Position numbers and translations under genes: made by a program
Shown here: piece by piece, positions 9,669 to 20,214 of the stretch
Numbering within the stretch: position 1 is the first letter of the stretch
Layout of the letters: the number at the start of each line of letters is the position of its first letter
Notes under the pieces: generated by a model
Databases searched by the model: none
What the model was told of the DNA's origin: nothing
Seen by the model: only the letters and a program-made list of their open reading frames with translations
DNA from: Tetraselmis striata
Lineage: Eukaryota > Chlorophyta > Chlorodendrophyceae > Chlorodendrales > Chlorodendraceae
Direction: 5' to 3'
NCBI GenBank assembly: GCA_006384855.1
Contig: VCJN01002132.1
Location: 1 to 64,000, forward strand
Length of the DNA: 64,000 nt

Positions 9669-12600
9669 ATTCATGGTATCAGAATACACATTATGTACAC
9701 TTTCCGTATTAGAAAATTATAAAATATAATAATATATAACAATACATATTACACTGTACTATACTATTATAGTTTTCTTTTTTACTTTTCGTTTCATAGA
9801 CATACATGTGTATGTATACTTTCCTATGCACCACATAGACGTAGACATGCACTATTTCCCTCCATTCAAACACTAGTATCAAGAGCAGCATACTTCAGAC
9901 AGTAACCCCCCCCCCCCCCCCCCCCCCTCCCCCCCTTGGGCCCTTTGGCGATAGGGACATCAGGCATGGTGGTGGGCCGCGGGCCGTACCCGATGCCCCC
10001 TGCCTGCTGTATTGCCTGCGCAGGGGCAAAGCCCTCTCGATCCGTCTGCAGCTCCTCCGCGTAGGTGGGGCTTACTGTGAGCCGGAGGTCGCTCTGAAGC
10101 AGGGCGGCAGTGAGCCAGTTGAGCGCACCCGTTGACTCAATGCCTGTAGTGCCGGCAGTTGACGACTCGCCGACCCGCTCGGACGCTTCGCTCTTGGGGC
10201 TGGGGGCTCTCGGCGGCCACCGGAGCGCGGCCAGCGCGCTTGCGGGCAGGCCGAGCCTTGGGAATGCCTCCGCCGCGAAGATGCCCTGGTGGAGGCCGTT
10301 GTGCAGGCAGAACGCGATTTTGGCCCCACGCAGGCCGCGCGACACGGTGTTCCACACCGCGCGCAAGCTGGGCTTTGGGATGGCGGCGAAGCGCGAGAAC
10401 GGCGTCGTCGGCGTGCTCGGCGTGTCGTCGACACAATCGACGAAGCTGTCGCTGCTGGCATTCGCTTCGTCGATGAAGTCCCTTTCATCAAGCCTGTCGC
10501 CATCAGAATCCGCGTCGTCGTTGTCGGGCTCGTCGTCGAGCCAATCGTCGTCGTCGGCCGCTGACGACGAGACATCCGATTGGCCGTAGTGATACTTTAG
10601 CCACAGGACCAGCGGTGCGGAGGGCCAGTCGTTGGCGATGAATGTGAGCGGCGGCGCCCGCCCCCCTGCCGCCTTGTCGGATATGTCTATGGCCCCGACG
10701 GCACCGCCTAGCGCGCGGTCGCCGTCCCGAGGGGAATCGCCCCTCTGCCGTAGCGGCCCCGCACCACGCTGCGCATCGTTTCCAGCGTATCGACCAGACG
10801 ACGGACCCCGCTGTCCGTCGCCCCGGGCCATGTCATCTGCGCCTGCAGACCGTCGCGCACCGGCACCCGGTCGAATGCCGCCGGCTGCCTCGGCGCCCCC
10901 ACCGGCGTAGCCACCATCGCAGATGCCCCCCGTTGCCGCGTCCCGTTGATTTAAACCAGCTTTCCCCGAGTTGGTTCGGGCCGTTTGCCCGCGTGCGTTG
11001 TCGTCCGCATCGTCGCGGAGCGACGCCGACGAGGCGGCCCCGCCTTCCATTCCATCCCCGTCGCCAGCTTGGACGTTTTCGCTACAGGTCTCGCTGCGGG
11101 TAGGCTCGCCGCTGTCGACTCCACCGACTCTATCACGGGAGTACTCGACATAGCGATCCTGGTGGTAGTCGACGTAACGGTCGACACCATCGCCGCCGCC
11201 CCCTCTCTTCGCCGTTGAGGTGTCGGAGCGTGGTGTCTGTTTTCGCCGTCGTTCTCGCGCCGAGCCCTCGGCGCTGCGAATCCTGCGCAGCGAGCGGCGA
11301 TCGTCATCCTGCTCCCACTGCGGCACCACGCGGTGGGCGCTGTTGGCCAACCCTGAGGTCTGCGCCCGTGATATCGAGTGGCGCCTGTCGGGTTCATCGG
11401 CGTCCTCGTGGGCGTGCGCCGACATCGACGAGCTCGCAGGTCCAGCAGCCCCCCTCCGTACCGCTTCTGCGATAACAGGGACGGAAGCAACACGTAGTTT
11501 CGACGAAGTTAACCAACCCGTATGGCTGTAATAGATAGCGCCTTCACAATGATTCACCACGCACTGTGAGACTGTAGCTGGGTGCACATTTCCCTGACGC
11601 TGCGAGTAAACATGGATATAGTAGTGCAATCTTGCTGATGGCTGGTGCAACGAAATGAGGCTACAGAGTACTTATCGACAAGTGGGAATCGGTATGAACA
11701 GTGTCGCATACGAGAACATGGCCACAACGAAAAAAAATACGCGGTCACTTAAGATATATACTAACATCACCGGAGGACTAGGCATATTGTTCTCTGAGAT
11801 TCCATCTGCGGGTGACCGTACATGGCCCGTCGCCCGGGTTTATTCCCTGATAGGGCGCACATAATAACTGACGGACTGACGGACTGGTGGGAACAGTGAA
11901 ACAATCTCACGTACACCGTACCTATTGCATTGCTTCCATGTGTGCGCACATTAATTTAACAACATGTTACGTATTTGAGAATAAGCCTGTGACATATATA
12001 TTATGCACAGCTGCACACAAACAGCCATGACGCAGTCCTAGATTGCAGGCCTAAATGCAGCATCTAGTATTCATCTTGTGAGAGGGAAGACATCGGCCGG
12101 GAAGGAGGAGTCAGCGCATAAATGATTCCGGTGAGGGCAGACACTGCCTGCTGAATCCTGAGGGCATATATCCTACAAATCATCGACGATGAGGGTACCA
12201 CTGCCATTGTCTACGGGACATTGTGGAGCGTATCGAAATAGCCATCACGCACAGAAATAGGCCCCGGTCACAGGAGCCGCTACTGCAAGGGCAACTGATG
12301 CCTGAAGCTCATGGAATACATGGGGCCGCAAGGGGAGGGGGGGGGGGGGGGGGGCTTAGCGCGCGCATGGCGCACGAGAGTGCACACCGTGTACGCCGCC
12401 GCCAGGCTGCAGGGGGGTAGTCACTACCGTCCCGAGCCAGGGCGAGGAAGCAGTAGGCGGCGGCAGCGCACCGCTCCACAGCAGGACGGGCGCCGCGAGC
12501 GCCGCCTGGCTCAGCAGGCTGTACATGACGTCCAGGCAGGGGTGCGCGCCGGCGGGGCCGTAGGTGTAGATGCCCCCGCGCTGCAGGCTGAACAACGGGT

Positions 12601-13527
12601 GGTCCACAAACACGCGGTCCACGCCGCCGCGCGTGCACATGTACAGCGCCGCGTGTCGCATGTGGTGTGGCGTCGCTGCGGGATCGCCGCCCAGCTCCGT
12701 CCAGGCGGACAGGATGTCGTCCAGGGGCAGCGCCAGCGGGACGCGCAGGCCTGCGGGGAACCGCCGCCATAGGTGAGTCGGTCCTCGGATGTCACCGGGA
12801 CGATGTGTGCAACCAATTGGCTCGTCGTTTGCGCCATGCAAAGGCAGTCACGGCTGGGACCGCTGGTGTGTTGGTTCAACTGCTATGCTCGTGATGGTCT
12901 TTGTCCAAGGACAGGATGCGTGAATGGCATATTTGGGCCCCTGCCTATGCCACCACATATATCTCTACAGTCGATACCAGTGGTGGTTACGCACGTGGTT
13001 CGCGGCACGTGCTTATACTTGTACACAGCTAGGATACAGCCCTAGAACCATGCCGCCCATGGCCGTACAGATTTCCCAGAGCTTGCTGTTTGATGGCATG
13101 CACGGCTACTTATCCCCTAGTTCGTGTAGAGTCACACTCCAATTCCGCCAGCAAGCCAGCCCTGGACCCTCCGCATGGTAGCCTGAGAGGGCGACGCAGC
13201 CTTAGCACACGCACCTGTGTCGTACACGTCCGTATAGCGCCCATACATGGGCGCGACGCTCATGACCGCGTGCCCCCTCGCCGCCAGGTGCTTGGGCAGC
13301 GCCGCCGCGAAGTCGCCCAGGCCGCCCACCTTGGACCAGGGCGCCACCTCAGTGCTCACAAACACCACCCGCATCCGATTACTACCGCTGCTCCCAGAAG
13401 CTGACACGGCGGGCCGGCTGCGTCCAGCCGCTGCCGAGCCTGTTCGCGGCCGCTGACCGTCGCCATGCATCATCACCGTTCGCCCCCTGTTGCCGTCGAC
13501 GGCAGACGCTGTTGTCGCTGTCGACGC

Positions 13528-13559
<32 letters not shown>

Positions 13560-14112
13560 AATTGCTGCTTCGCCCGCCGCTCCGAATCGTGGCGTTTCGC
13601 TGGATTGAATGAATAGCACTAGTATTGGCCGGAGATAATCGATCATCAAGTACCCGTACGTCCGACGAAGAGGTCGCGTTCGTCCGATGAGACTGCCGCC
13701 GGCGCCCTCTCCCGCGTGGCGGCTGACATTGCAGCGAATTCCGTCGGGGGGTGGTCTTCCCTTGCAGGACCCCGATTCCTGTTGCACGCCGAGCCTCGGG
13801 AAACAGGTGGTACGAAGGCAGCCACTTGTTGCCGCTACAGATGTTTCCGTCGCTGACAGGTCCGGGCTGGCCGCTGCTTTGGGACGGGCACGGGCGCTCC
13901 CTGGAGTTACCCGTTTCTTCTCGGCGCGCCATCCTGTGGCTGGTACCTGGTGACGTACCATCGCCACTAGCCGCCGGCAGTTGCCCTCCCCTGCTTGCCG
14001 CCGGGTGACTCACAAAGCGCACCCGGTTTGCCAGGAACCCTCCTCCGCGGTCCAGCGGGAGCAGCCGCAGCCGGTGCTGGCGCGGATGCTGCAGTACAGC
14101 AGGCGGCGCCAT
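7470..14112 (-). CDS. starch synthase, GT5 family, plastid-type
   Basis: Transfers glucose from ADP-glucose to alpha-1,4-glucan in the plastid. Exons on the minus strand: 14112-13215, 12750-12472, 11466-9990, 9518-9068, 8545-8432, 7748-7470. Phases agree at all five junctions, giving 3498 nt, 1165 aa. Exon 1 has a roughly 245-residue Arg/Ser-rich leader with a poly-Ser run, then the ADP-glucose motif KVGGLGD (about 261-267). Exon 2 has [12 protein letters not shown] and [11 protein letters not shown]. Exon 3 has [27 protein letters not shown] and [13 protein letters not shown]. Exon 4 has [16 protein letters not shown] and [16 protein letters not shown]. Exon 5 has [16 protein letters not shown] and GGLRDIV. 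Exon 6 has the C-terminal helix with [12 protein letters not shown]. Exon 5 needs a GC donor. Two low-complexity insertions (about 270 and 70-80 aa) make it far longer than the usual 500-650 aa core. The motif around [10 protein letters not shown] resembles granule-bound forms, but I do not assign a class. Confidence 0.85.
8242..8261 (+). repeat. 20-nt G homopolymer in starch synthase intron 5
   Basis: Uninterrupted G run in the intron between exons 5 and 6. A second run of 21 G (8406-8426) abuts the inferred GC donor of exon 5. Confidence 0.9.
8590..8790 (-). repeat. dispersed repeat copy in starch synthase intron 4
   Basis: The reverse complement matches 49600-49735 over ordered blocks: AGGCAATGGTCT.CGGGC.ATGC, GAGGTCAAG.GCTGG and GATGTCCCG.GGC followed by a CTTTACTTT block. 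The tRNA-like head next to the 49.5-kb copy is absent here, as expected for a 5'-truncated short element. Confidence 0.5.
9589..9670. repeat. AT dinucleotide microsatellite in starch synthase intron 3
   Basis: About 80 nt of nearly pure (AT)n, in the intron between exons 3 and 4. Confidence 0.9.
9906..9935 (+). repeat. C-rich homopolymer in starch synthase intron 3
   Basis: 22 C, one T and further C, about 55 nt inside the donor of exon 3. Confidence 0.85.
12337..12354 (+). repeat. 18-nt G homopolymer in starch synthase intron 2
   Basis: Uninterrupted G run downstream of the exon 2 donor in the transcript sense. Confidence 0.85.
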
Positions 14113-14458
14113 GGCCTATCGCCCCGGGCGGCTCTATCCCATGCTGGCGCCCAGCGCGTGTTGGGATGAGGCAGCACGAAACACCGCCACGATCGCCGTT
14201 GCCGGTCCTCTGCCAGTCCGGGAAGTGCCTGGTGTGCACACGTGCCCCGGCCAAAGTTTGAGCCGGCAGGGAGGCGTCGTTTGGCTCCGACTGACCTGGA
14301 CTGACGACTATATTTCGCTTGTGAAAGACGATGCATAGAAGGGGTCCCGCTTAGTCAGCAGCGCAGCCGCCGGCGGGCCGCATCATATTAGACCACGACG
14401 ATGGAAGAGCTCGCAACGCAAAACCTCACGTCCTCGACAGCTCGTTTCGTTCCGCGAC
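14113..14458. other. spacer between starch synthase 5' end and element E1
   Basis: Presumed 5' flank of the starch synthase gene. No TATA-like or other promoter element could be picked out with confidence. Confidence 0.4.
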
Positions 14459-14578
14459 ATTTCAAAGTTGAGTCTGGTTTTGCCAAAAAGGTCGCGCAGG
14501 CTGTTTTACACGGTCAAGAGCCGAAATTGGCAGGAAGGTTTAGCGAAAAGCGTGGAGGGAAAACGGAGTCAGGGGGGG

Positions 14579-14763
14579 CGCTGCGTGGAACGCAGCGAAA
14601 ACTGGAAGATGGCAGGCTCAGCTGTTCTGGCTGCTTTTATGTCTACTCGTGCTGCACCCAACAAGGGCGCAACAACAGTTACTAGTTCCCGTACCACTGC
14701 GCAGCACTTGTAGCTGAAAAGCGGTTAGGTCAAGGATGGAAACCCCATAAACTAGTTTAGATC
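14579..14763 (-). repeat. A2 split direct repeat of E1
   Basis: Same 185-nt sequence as 17495-17679, starting CGCTGCGTGGAACGCAGCG (a small hairpin) and ending CTAGTTTAGATC. Confidence 0.9.
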
Positions 14764-14843
14764 ATTTCAAAGTTGAGTCTGGTTTTGCCAGTCTTGAGCG
14801 AACGGAGAGAGCGGTGGATTGACGGAGAAGGGGTAGCGCCAAG

Positions 14844-16469
14844 TCATGAAGGAGGCACTGGGAAGGCCACCGCTGCGGAGTCCTGTTGGACTTGGAAGTG
14901 GCGGAGGGGGGCGATGTGTCCAAAGAAGAACCACGCGCCAGGAGAAGGAAGAACGTTGGGGTCGATGTAGTCCAGAACGACATCAGAGTTAGTGGCCCAA
15001 CCGCCTTGGTAGCGGATGTGGGACAGTGGCGCTCCAATGGCGTTTGCTGCAGTGGCTGCGCCCTTGCGTAAACTGTGTGAAGTCCAGGAAGTGCCAGCAG
15101 GGGGGGCAGCGTTGACTAGGTTGACTGCTGTAGACAACCAGTCTGACATCGTAGTAGCAGTCCAAGGTTTCGACTGCTCAGCCACATTGACAGCCCAGAA
15201 GTTGGAGGTAGCCAAGCCAACAGTAACCAGGGGGACAGACTGGACGTTGTCGATGAAGTAGCGCAAGAGACGTGCCACTCGAGGGTGCTCGGACACTGGA
15301 AGGAGAAGTACGCGCAGGTCGTCAGGTCCCCGCCGGCCGGCGCGACCCTTCTCGCGGTAGATCTGCAAGGTGATGTTGTAGGTGTCGACATGCACATCTT
15401 GCACTCGACAGGAGACGCCAGTAAGGCCCCTGGCAAAGAACAGGAAGTTGACAACCGAGGCCAAGAGGGCTCGGTAGTCGAGGTGGGACTCTGGGTAAGG
15501 AGCAGACACAATTAGCTCGGCCTTTGAGACGAAGCGGTAAGCTACATCCGCAGGCAGAGGGACACGCAAAGGGGCAGCGTCCAGTCGACGCTGACGTAAC
15601 ATTAACCCACGTCTTGCAGAAGTGAGGTGTAGGCTGTCCTTGGCGATCGGGACGAGGTTGTGCAGCTCGAAGAAGGTGTTGATGGCAGACAGATAGGGCT
15701 GTAGCGACTTAGCTGCGATATGCCCTCGCTCCCCGATCCAGGCAACGTACCGAACAACAGTAGCAGTAGTCGCTTCTAGCGGGCTGATGTTCTCGGAGTC
15801 GTGGCAGAACTCAGCAAACTGAGCCAACCTGCCGGCGTAGCTCTTGAGGGTCTGAGCGCTGAGGGAGCTGGAGAGCAAGTCGAGCGTCCGCTGGCCTAGC
15901 TCGTCTGAGCCGAACGCGTCCTGTAGTCGGGATCGCAGTGACGCAGCCCACGGAGCGACAGCTGCGGGCTCGTTGATTACGTAAGTGCGTCGTTTTACTG
16001 ACAGAGTGCCACCGGCACGGCTACTGTTCGCAAAGTACTCGGCAGCAGCGGTTAGGTTCCCGGCGGTTGGCCGGTAGTTGCTGGACGGGTTTGCAGTAGC
16101 TTCAGTACGGGTTTGCGGGGCTAGGTTCAGGTAGGCGGGCCGCCCCGCGCGCCCTTCGCGCTCATAGCGCCTGTCCCGTGCGTAACGTACACGCGCGAAA
16201 CTTGGTCGTTGCGAACCGGTTGTAACTCGTAGTGTAACAACCGACGAACGCAGCCACGGGGTTGTAAGAAAGGCGGATGGTTGAGCCGCCATGTGCAGGT
16301 GTGCGGATGGTTGAGCCGCACTCGGCTGTAGCTGTAAGAAGCGCCGCACCGAGGAAGGTCTAAATGAAGTCTGTAAGGTGGGGGGGTCAGGTCCTGACAC
16401 AGGGCGCTCATCCCGCCGTTGAGCTGCAAGGGTGCGTCTTGCGGCGGTCACCGAAAGGTGGCCTCGCAA
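14844..16469 (-). CDS. ORF2: tyrosine recombinase (integrase) of E1
   Basis: Open frame of 541 codons; the first ATG is at 16292, so the 5' start (initiation at that ATG, splicing or continuation from ORF1) is undecided. Family knowledge: these enzymes cut and rejoin DNA through a 3'-phosphotyrosine. The N-terminal 200 residues are basic and Ser/Pro-rich. Residues about 200-300 form a core-binding-like helical domain (SAQTLKSYAGRLAQFAEFC). The catalytic set is visible, numbered from the frame start: Arg347 in FFARGLTGVS, a candidate Lys374 in YREKGRAG, His465-x-x-Arg468 in HSLRKG, Trp491 in QGGW and Tyr501 in VLDYID. Degraded copies lie in E2 and E3. It sits 36 nt after ORF1 on the same strand, consistent with one element transcript. 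Confidence 0.82.
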   Translation of the reverse strand: MRGHLSVTAARRTLAAQRRDERPVSGPDPPTLQTSFRPSSVRRFLQLQPSAAQPSAHLHMAAQPSAFLTTPWLRSSVVTLRVTTGSQRPSFARVRYARDRRYEREGRAGRPAYLNLAPQTRTEATANPSSNYRPTAGNLTAAAEYFANSSRAGGTLSVKRRTYVINEPAAVAPWAASLRSRLQDAFGSDELGQRTLDLLSSSLSAQTLKSYAGRLAQFAEFCHDSENISPLEATTATVVRYVAWIGERGHIAAKSLQPYLSAINTFFELHNLVPIAKDSLHLTSARRGLMLRQRRLDAAPLRVPLPADVAYRFVSKAELIVSAPYPESHLDYRALLASVVNFLFFARGLTGVSCRVQDVHVDTYNITLQIYREKGRAGRRGPDDLRVLLLPVSEHPRVARLLRYFIDNVQSVPLVTVGLATSNFWAVNVAEQSKPWTATTMSDWLSTAVNLVNAAPPAGTSWTSHSLRKGAATAANAIGAPLSHIRYQGGWATNSDVVLDYIDPNVLPSPGAWFFFGHIAPLRHFQVQQDSAAVAFPVPPS

Positions 16470-16505
16470 GGCTCCTGCAGCTCCGACGAACGGCGCCCCA
16501 CACCG

Positions 16506-17381
16506 TCACTCGTGCTCACCTTCGCGGCCACGTCCACGTCCGCCGCCACGTCCTCGCCCACGCCCGCGACCTGCAGCTGCAGCCGCCACTCGAGAAGTAG
16601 CGGTCGCCTTGGCGCTGCTGGCGACGGTCGCCTCGAAGACACGACGCTCGTAGTCCCGCATGAGGTCCCCAAAGATCGCGGAACCCAGATGCTCCGAAGC
16701 AGGCTGAAAATGCTGGGTCCGCAGCACATCCAGAACACCTTGGTCACCGTGCACACGCTTGATCTCATTGAGCTTCCGTAGGAAGGCCAGACGAAACCGA
16801 AACGCCTTGTCGATGGCCTCGGCGTGGTTCCGGGCTCTCGCGAGGTAGGGGGTGAAGTCCTGGTTAGTGGCGGGGACGTAAGGTAGCAGCTCGTCGAGCG
16901 CCACGAAAAGGGCGGCCATGTGGGCCCCGAAACACGACATCCACAAGTACTCCTCCTGGGCCGGCAGACGCCGGTCATCCTGCTTGAGGTACTCGTTCGT
17001 TAGGTCGGTGCTCAAAGGGAAAAGTCCAGGCACTCGGCTGACCGGTCGAACGGCCTCGTAACCAGACTCTGCTCTCTGCAGTAGCTCTGGCACCGCGAGG
17101 TAATCATCCTCGGCACTCACGGATTTTGCTCCGACACGGCCGCTCTGGGCTAGCTCTAGCAAGTCGGGGCGCTCTGCGGCTCCCCCGCTGCCTGTCGGCT
17201 GTCCCGCGAAGCGCTGCCCTGAGCCGGAGCCATGTGCCCCTTCTCCATCAACAACGCGATCACGAGCCGTCAATTGTGCCACAGCTGTAGCCAGCTCTCG
17301 CAGTAATGAAGACTGGGCCCTCATATCTGCGTTCAGCGACTGCAACGTCGGCTCGGCGACGGGTTCTTCTCCATCTGACAT
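16506..17381 (-). CDS. ORF1: gag-like RG-rich protein of E1
   Basis: Starts at the ATG at 17381 (MSDGEEPV); the open frame begins slightly earlier without an ATG. About 291 aa: an acidic start, a coiled-coil-like stretch (SLLRELATAVAQLTARD), a Gly/Ser linker, a conserved middle with EEYLWMSCFGAHMAALFVAL and ARARNHAEAIDKAFRFRL, and a C-terminal RG/GR tail ending REGEHE. The tail suggests nucleic-acid binding. No zinc knuckle is present. The place ahead of the recombinase fits a Gag-like role in DIRS-type elements, but that is inference. Related copies lie at 35461-36340 and 62291-63104, and a more distant relative at 23239-24048. Confidence 0.75.
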   Translation of the reverse strand: MSDGEEPVAEPTLQSLNADMRAQSSLLRELATAVAQLTARDRVVDGEGAHGSGSGQRFAGQPTGSGGAAERPDLLELAQSGRVGAKSVSAEDDYLAVPELLQRAESGYEAVRPVSRVPGLFPLSTDLTNEYLKQDDRRLPAQEEYLWMSCFGAHMAALFVALDELLPYVPATNQDFTPYLARARNHAEAIDKAFRFRLAFLRKLNEIKRVHGDQGVLDVLRTQHFQPASEHLGSAIFGDLMRDYERRVFEATVASSAKATATSRVAAAAAGRGRGRGRGGGRGRGREGEHE

Positions 17382-17494
17382 AGTAACGCACGGACGTACG
17401 GACGAGAATATCACACTCGGATGGCGAGCCGGGTGTGGTCTTGAACAACCTGGGGTGACCTTGCTCGCAACGGGTTACGAGACAGTTTTTACAT

Positions 17495-17679
17495 CGCTGC
17501 GTGGAACGCAGCGAAAACTGGAAGATGGCAGGCTCAGCTGTTCTGGCTGCTTTTATGTCTACTCGTGCTGCACCCAACAAGGGCGCAACAACAGTTACTA
17601 GTTCCCGTACCACTGCGCAGCACTTGTAGCTGAAAAGCGGTTAGGTCAAGGATGGAAACCCCATAAACTAGTTTAGATC
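17495..17679 (-). repeat. A1 split direct repeat of E1
   Basis: Identical by eye over 185 nt to 14579-14763. The preceding GGGTGACCTTGCTCGCAAC stretch is conserved in E2 and E3. Confidence 0.9.
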
Positions 17680-17682
17680 ATT

Positions 17683-20214
17683 ATTATTGTACGTGTTGAT
17701 GGCTCGCGGTCAGCAGGTGGCTGTCGACGCAAATTACCCGTGAACTCGATGCTTGAGAACTCAAATCATCAAAATGAATGGCGGATTTCATTGTAAAGGT
17801 ACCGCTACGTATAAATAATATATAGTCGCTGGCGGCTACCATAGTTAATCCTTCGTAGCTAGCTATACGAGAAGGATTAAAAAAACTGAATGACGAGCAA
17901 GCACAATGAATGGTCCGCCGTGAGCACCAAAACTCGGTGCCAGATTACCACATCATCTGCCAGGTCAGCGAGTCCCTTGCGGCCGCAAATGCTGACTACT
18001 GTACTCTGTGGCGACCTACCTGCTTTTGAAAAAGTAGATGAGGACCTTGTACGGTACCTGGGGGTTACGTAGAGACATGTGATTACGCGAATTACGCGCA
18101 TGTGGTACAGGTACTGAAGTTCACGGGGGCCGGGGGGGGGGGGGGAGGTGGGGGGGGGGGGGGGGGCGCGGGGGTGCGGGCGTGGATGCTACTACAGTAC
18201 AGCTACAGGTACAGGTACTGGTTGTATCCGCGATGAAGAGCGACCTACAGGTGAAAATTACAAGGGCAGTGAGAGATGATCCAGCGACCACCGCTAAAAT
18301 ATGCAGGACTAACGATCAAAACAGCAAGCCGTCCAACAGCAGCACGCAACCCGCACGAGGCGGGATGGATAAGAGATGCGCGCACGGTTCAGAATCCGGG
18401 CCACGCGTGCGTGTATATGCGAGGGTGATCCACGGACTTGCTGTGCAACTTTGGCAACGGGATAGCGGACGAATCTACGCCGTCTAATGAGACAACGAGC
18501 ACGCTCTCGAGCCGCCACCAATAAGCTCCGGACCCCGAGGAAGTCTCTTGCGAGTAAGGCATGCTGGTGGTGAGCCCGGGGGGTGCACCGAGTGCCCCGC
18601 GATGAGAGGGCACCCAGATCCGCGGCCCGGCGTGCGACACCGCGCACAGTGCGGCGCACCGCCCCGCCCCTTGCTCACCTCGCGCTCACCCAATATGTCG
18701 AATATCATGCCCGTGTACTGTGGCATGTCGGGGATATCTCGAAGAGGGCCCTTCTGTCCTGGCTACGTGTTGTGCCATGCCGCATATTCCGCACGGCCAA
18801 CCCCCGTTGCATGTCGCCCAACAAGCAGCACTCAAAACGATCCACTACAGCTGCCTAGGCCCGGGGCACCGCAGTGTACTTGACCCCGTGCCGCATAGTC
18901 TTAAACTCCAACAGCGTGTAGTACTTCGTTCAAGCTCCGGGGGATCGTAGTTCCCGGTCACGACGTTGACCGCGGAAGAGAGAACTATGCGTCCGGTACC
19001 ATATCCTTGAGGTCATCCTTGGTACGGTGTTGCCGAGAGGCACTGCCTGCTGGAACAAGTCATCCACCTCCCGGCGGTGTTGTGCAGCGATACCCATATG
19101 TCGTGAACACAGTGATTGCGGAAGGCGGCTTCGATAGCGTCGTGCTGTACATGCAAGTGAGCATCTCCCGGTCCCGGGAGGTTCATATGCGCGCCGTTAT
19201 AGAGGTCGACAGTGACGGGTTGTCCGACATGTGCGGTAGTCGCTACCCGTACCTGTTATTTATGAGCGTTAATTTTGGTTTATGGCCGCCCGCAACTACA
19301 AGCCGCCGAAGGGCCGACACAAGGCACGCCCACGGGCTTGCCACACTCCATCGAGCACACCACAACCCGCCCAACTCCCCCAGTATGTGCCTGGGCTTGT
19401 TTGCCTACAAATTCCTGATTATCACCATATTAACCGGTCACTACACCTGGCATTCTTCGGCAGACCAGACGTTCCTTGTGAAACATACTCATCGATCGTA
19501 CTCTTATCCCTATACTACAGGAAGGTACGGTCACGGCATGCTATCAACGGCAGCGCGAGATGGGCGGGTCATAAATTTGCAATTGAACTGCCCGGGGGGC
19601 GGATATTAAACATGATGTACTATGTATGTCCTTGTAGTATTCTTTACCAAAGTTTATAGATGTGAAGCGTTATGTATGGTGAGAATGGTTTCCGAGGGCA
19701 TCATAACGTTGTTAAGCACTATAGTCGTAAGTACGTGTAAGCCAGTCTGATACATGTACTATGCAGTATACGGAGCAGGCCTCCCGGTCTGACGACGCCG
19801 TTGCAGCTGGCCGCCTGCTTCACGCTACCTTGCGCCTGCTGGCGCAGCTGTGGGAGTCGGAGCCATCGACGGTGCACGACTGCCTGACTTGGTCGTGGTC
19901 TGAGCCGGTGGAGGGCGCCATGGCCGTGATTGGTCTCGCCTCGCCCCTATGCGAGACCATCACAAGCGCTGCCACGTCGTACCGCACCCGTATGTATGAT
20001 GATGACATGCGGATCAGTGCACGGTCCCGCGGCTGATAAATCAACGGAGACACTTGGTTTATTTTTTGGGAAAGCTTTCTGCACTAATGATGCCTTTTTG
20101 ACCGGCATCGCGCTATACAACTATGGAGTTGTACTGCTACGTGTATACTGACCCGATGGCGCGCTACTGCTGATATAGCAGGTACTCACCAGGTAGTCGT
20201 GGTATTGGTGCTAT
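17683..20214. other. gene-free spacer
   Basis: No exon with recognisable features. It contains an AT-rich inverted repeat (TTAATCCTTC ... GAAGGATTAA, about 17846-17880) and two G-rich runs (18133-18144 and about 18151-18166). Open frames on both strands at 18.2-19.6 kb look random. Confidence 0.5.

Larger units (their letters stand above)
14459..17682 (-). mobile_element. E1: intact tyrosine-recombinase element with split direct repeats
   Basis: Transcript-sense order (minus strand): A1 (17679-17495), ORF1, ORF2, B1 (about 14790-14764), A2 (14763-14579), B2 (14578-14459). The two A copies are 185 bp and identical by eye. B1 and B2 share the terminal motif TTTCAAAGTTGAGTCTGGTT, so the right end and left end appear fused internally (TTTAGATC then ATTTCAAAG). 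This is the A1-body-B1-A2-B2 layout described for Ngaro/PAT-type DIRS elements. The 2.7-kb body is filled by ORF1 and ORF2; no reverse transcriptase or RNase H fits. Identical A repeats and intact frames suggest a recent insertion. No target duplication was recognised, as expected for tyrosine-recombinase integration. Confidence 0.85.

Noticed and set aside
10951-11493. 180-codon minus-strand frame beside starch synthase exon 3
   Set aside because: Overlaps the 492-codon exon in another frame; the exon frame is preferred because it joins exons 2 and 4 in phase and carries the GT5 motifs.
17846-17880. hairpin TTAATCCTTC/GAAGGATTAA followed by A6 as a bacterial terminator
   Set aside because: The surrounding genes are eukaryotic with introns; the hairpin has no gene immediately upstream.
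19761-20036. 91-codon frame (MQYTEQASRSDDAVAAGRLL)
   Set aside because: Has a true ATG and reasonable composition but no motif, splice partner or conserved copy; evidence too weak for a gene call.
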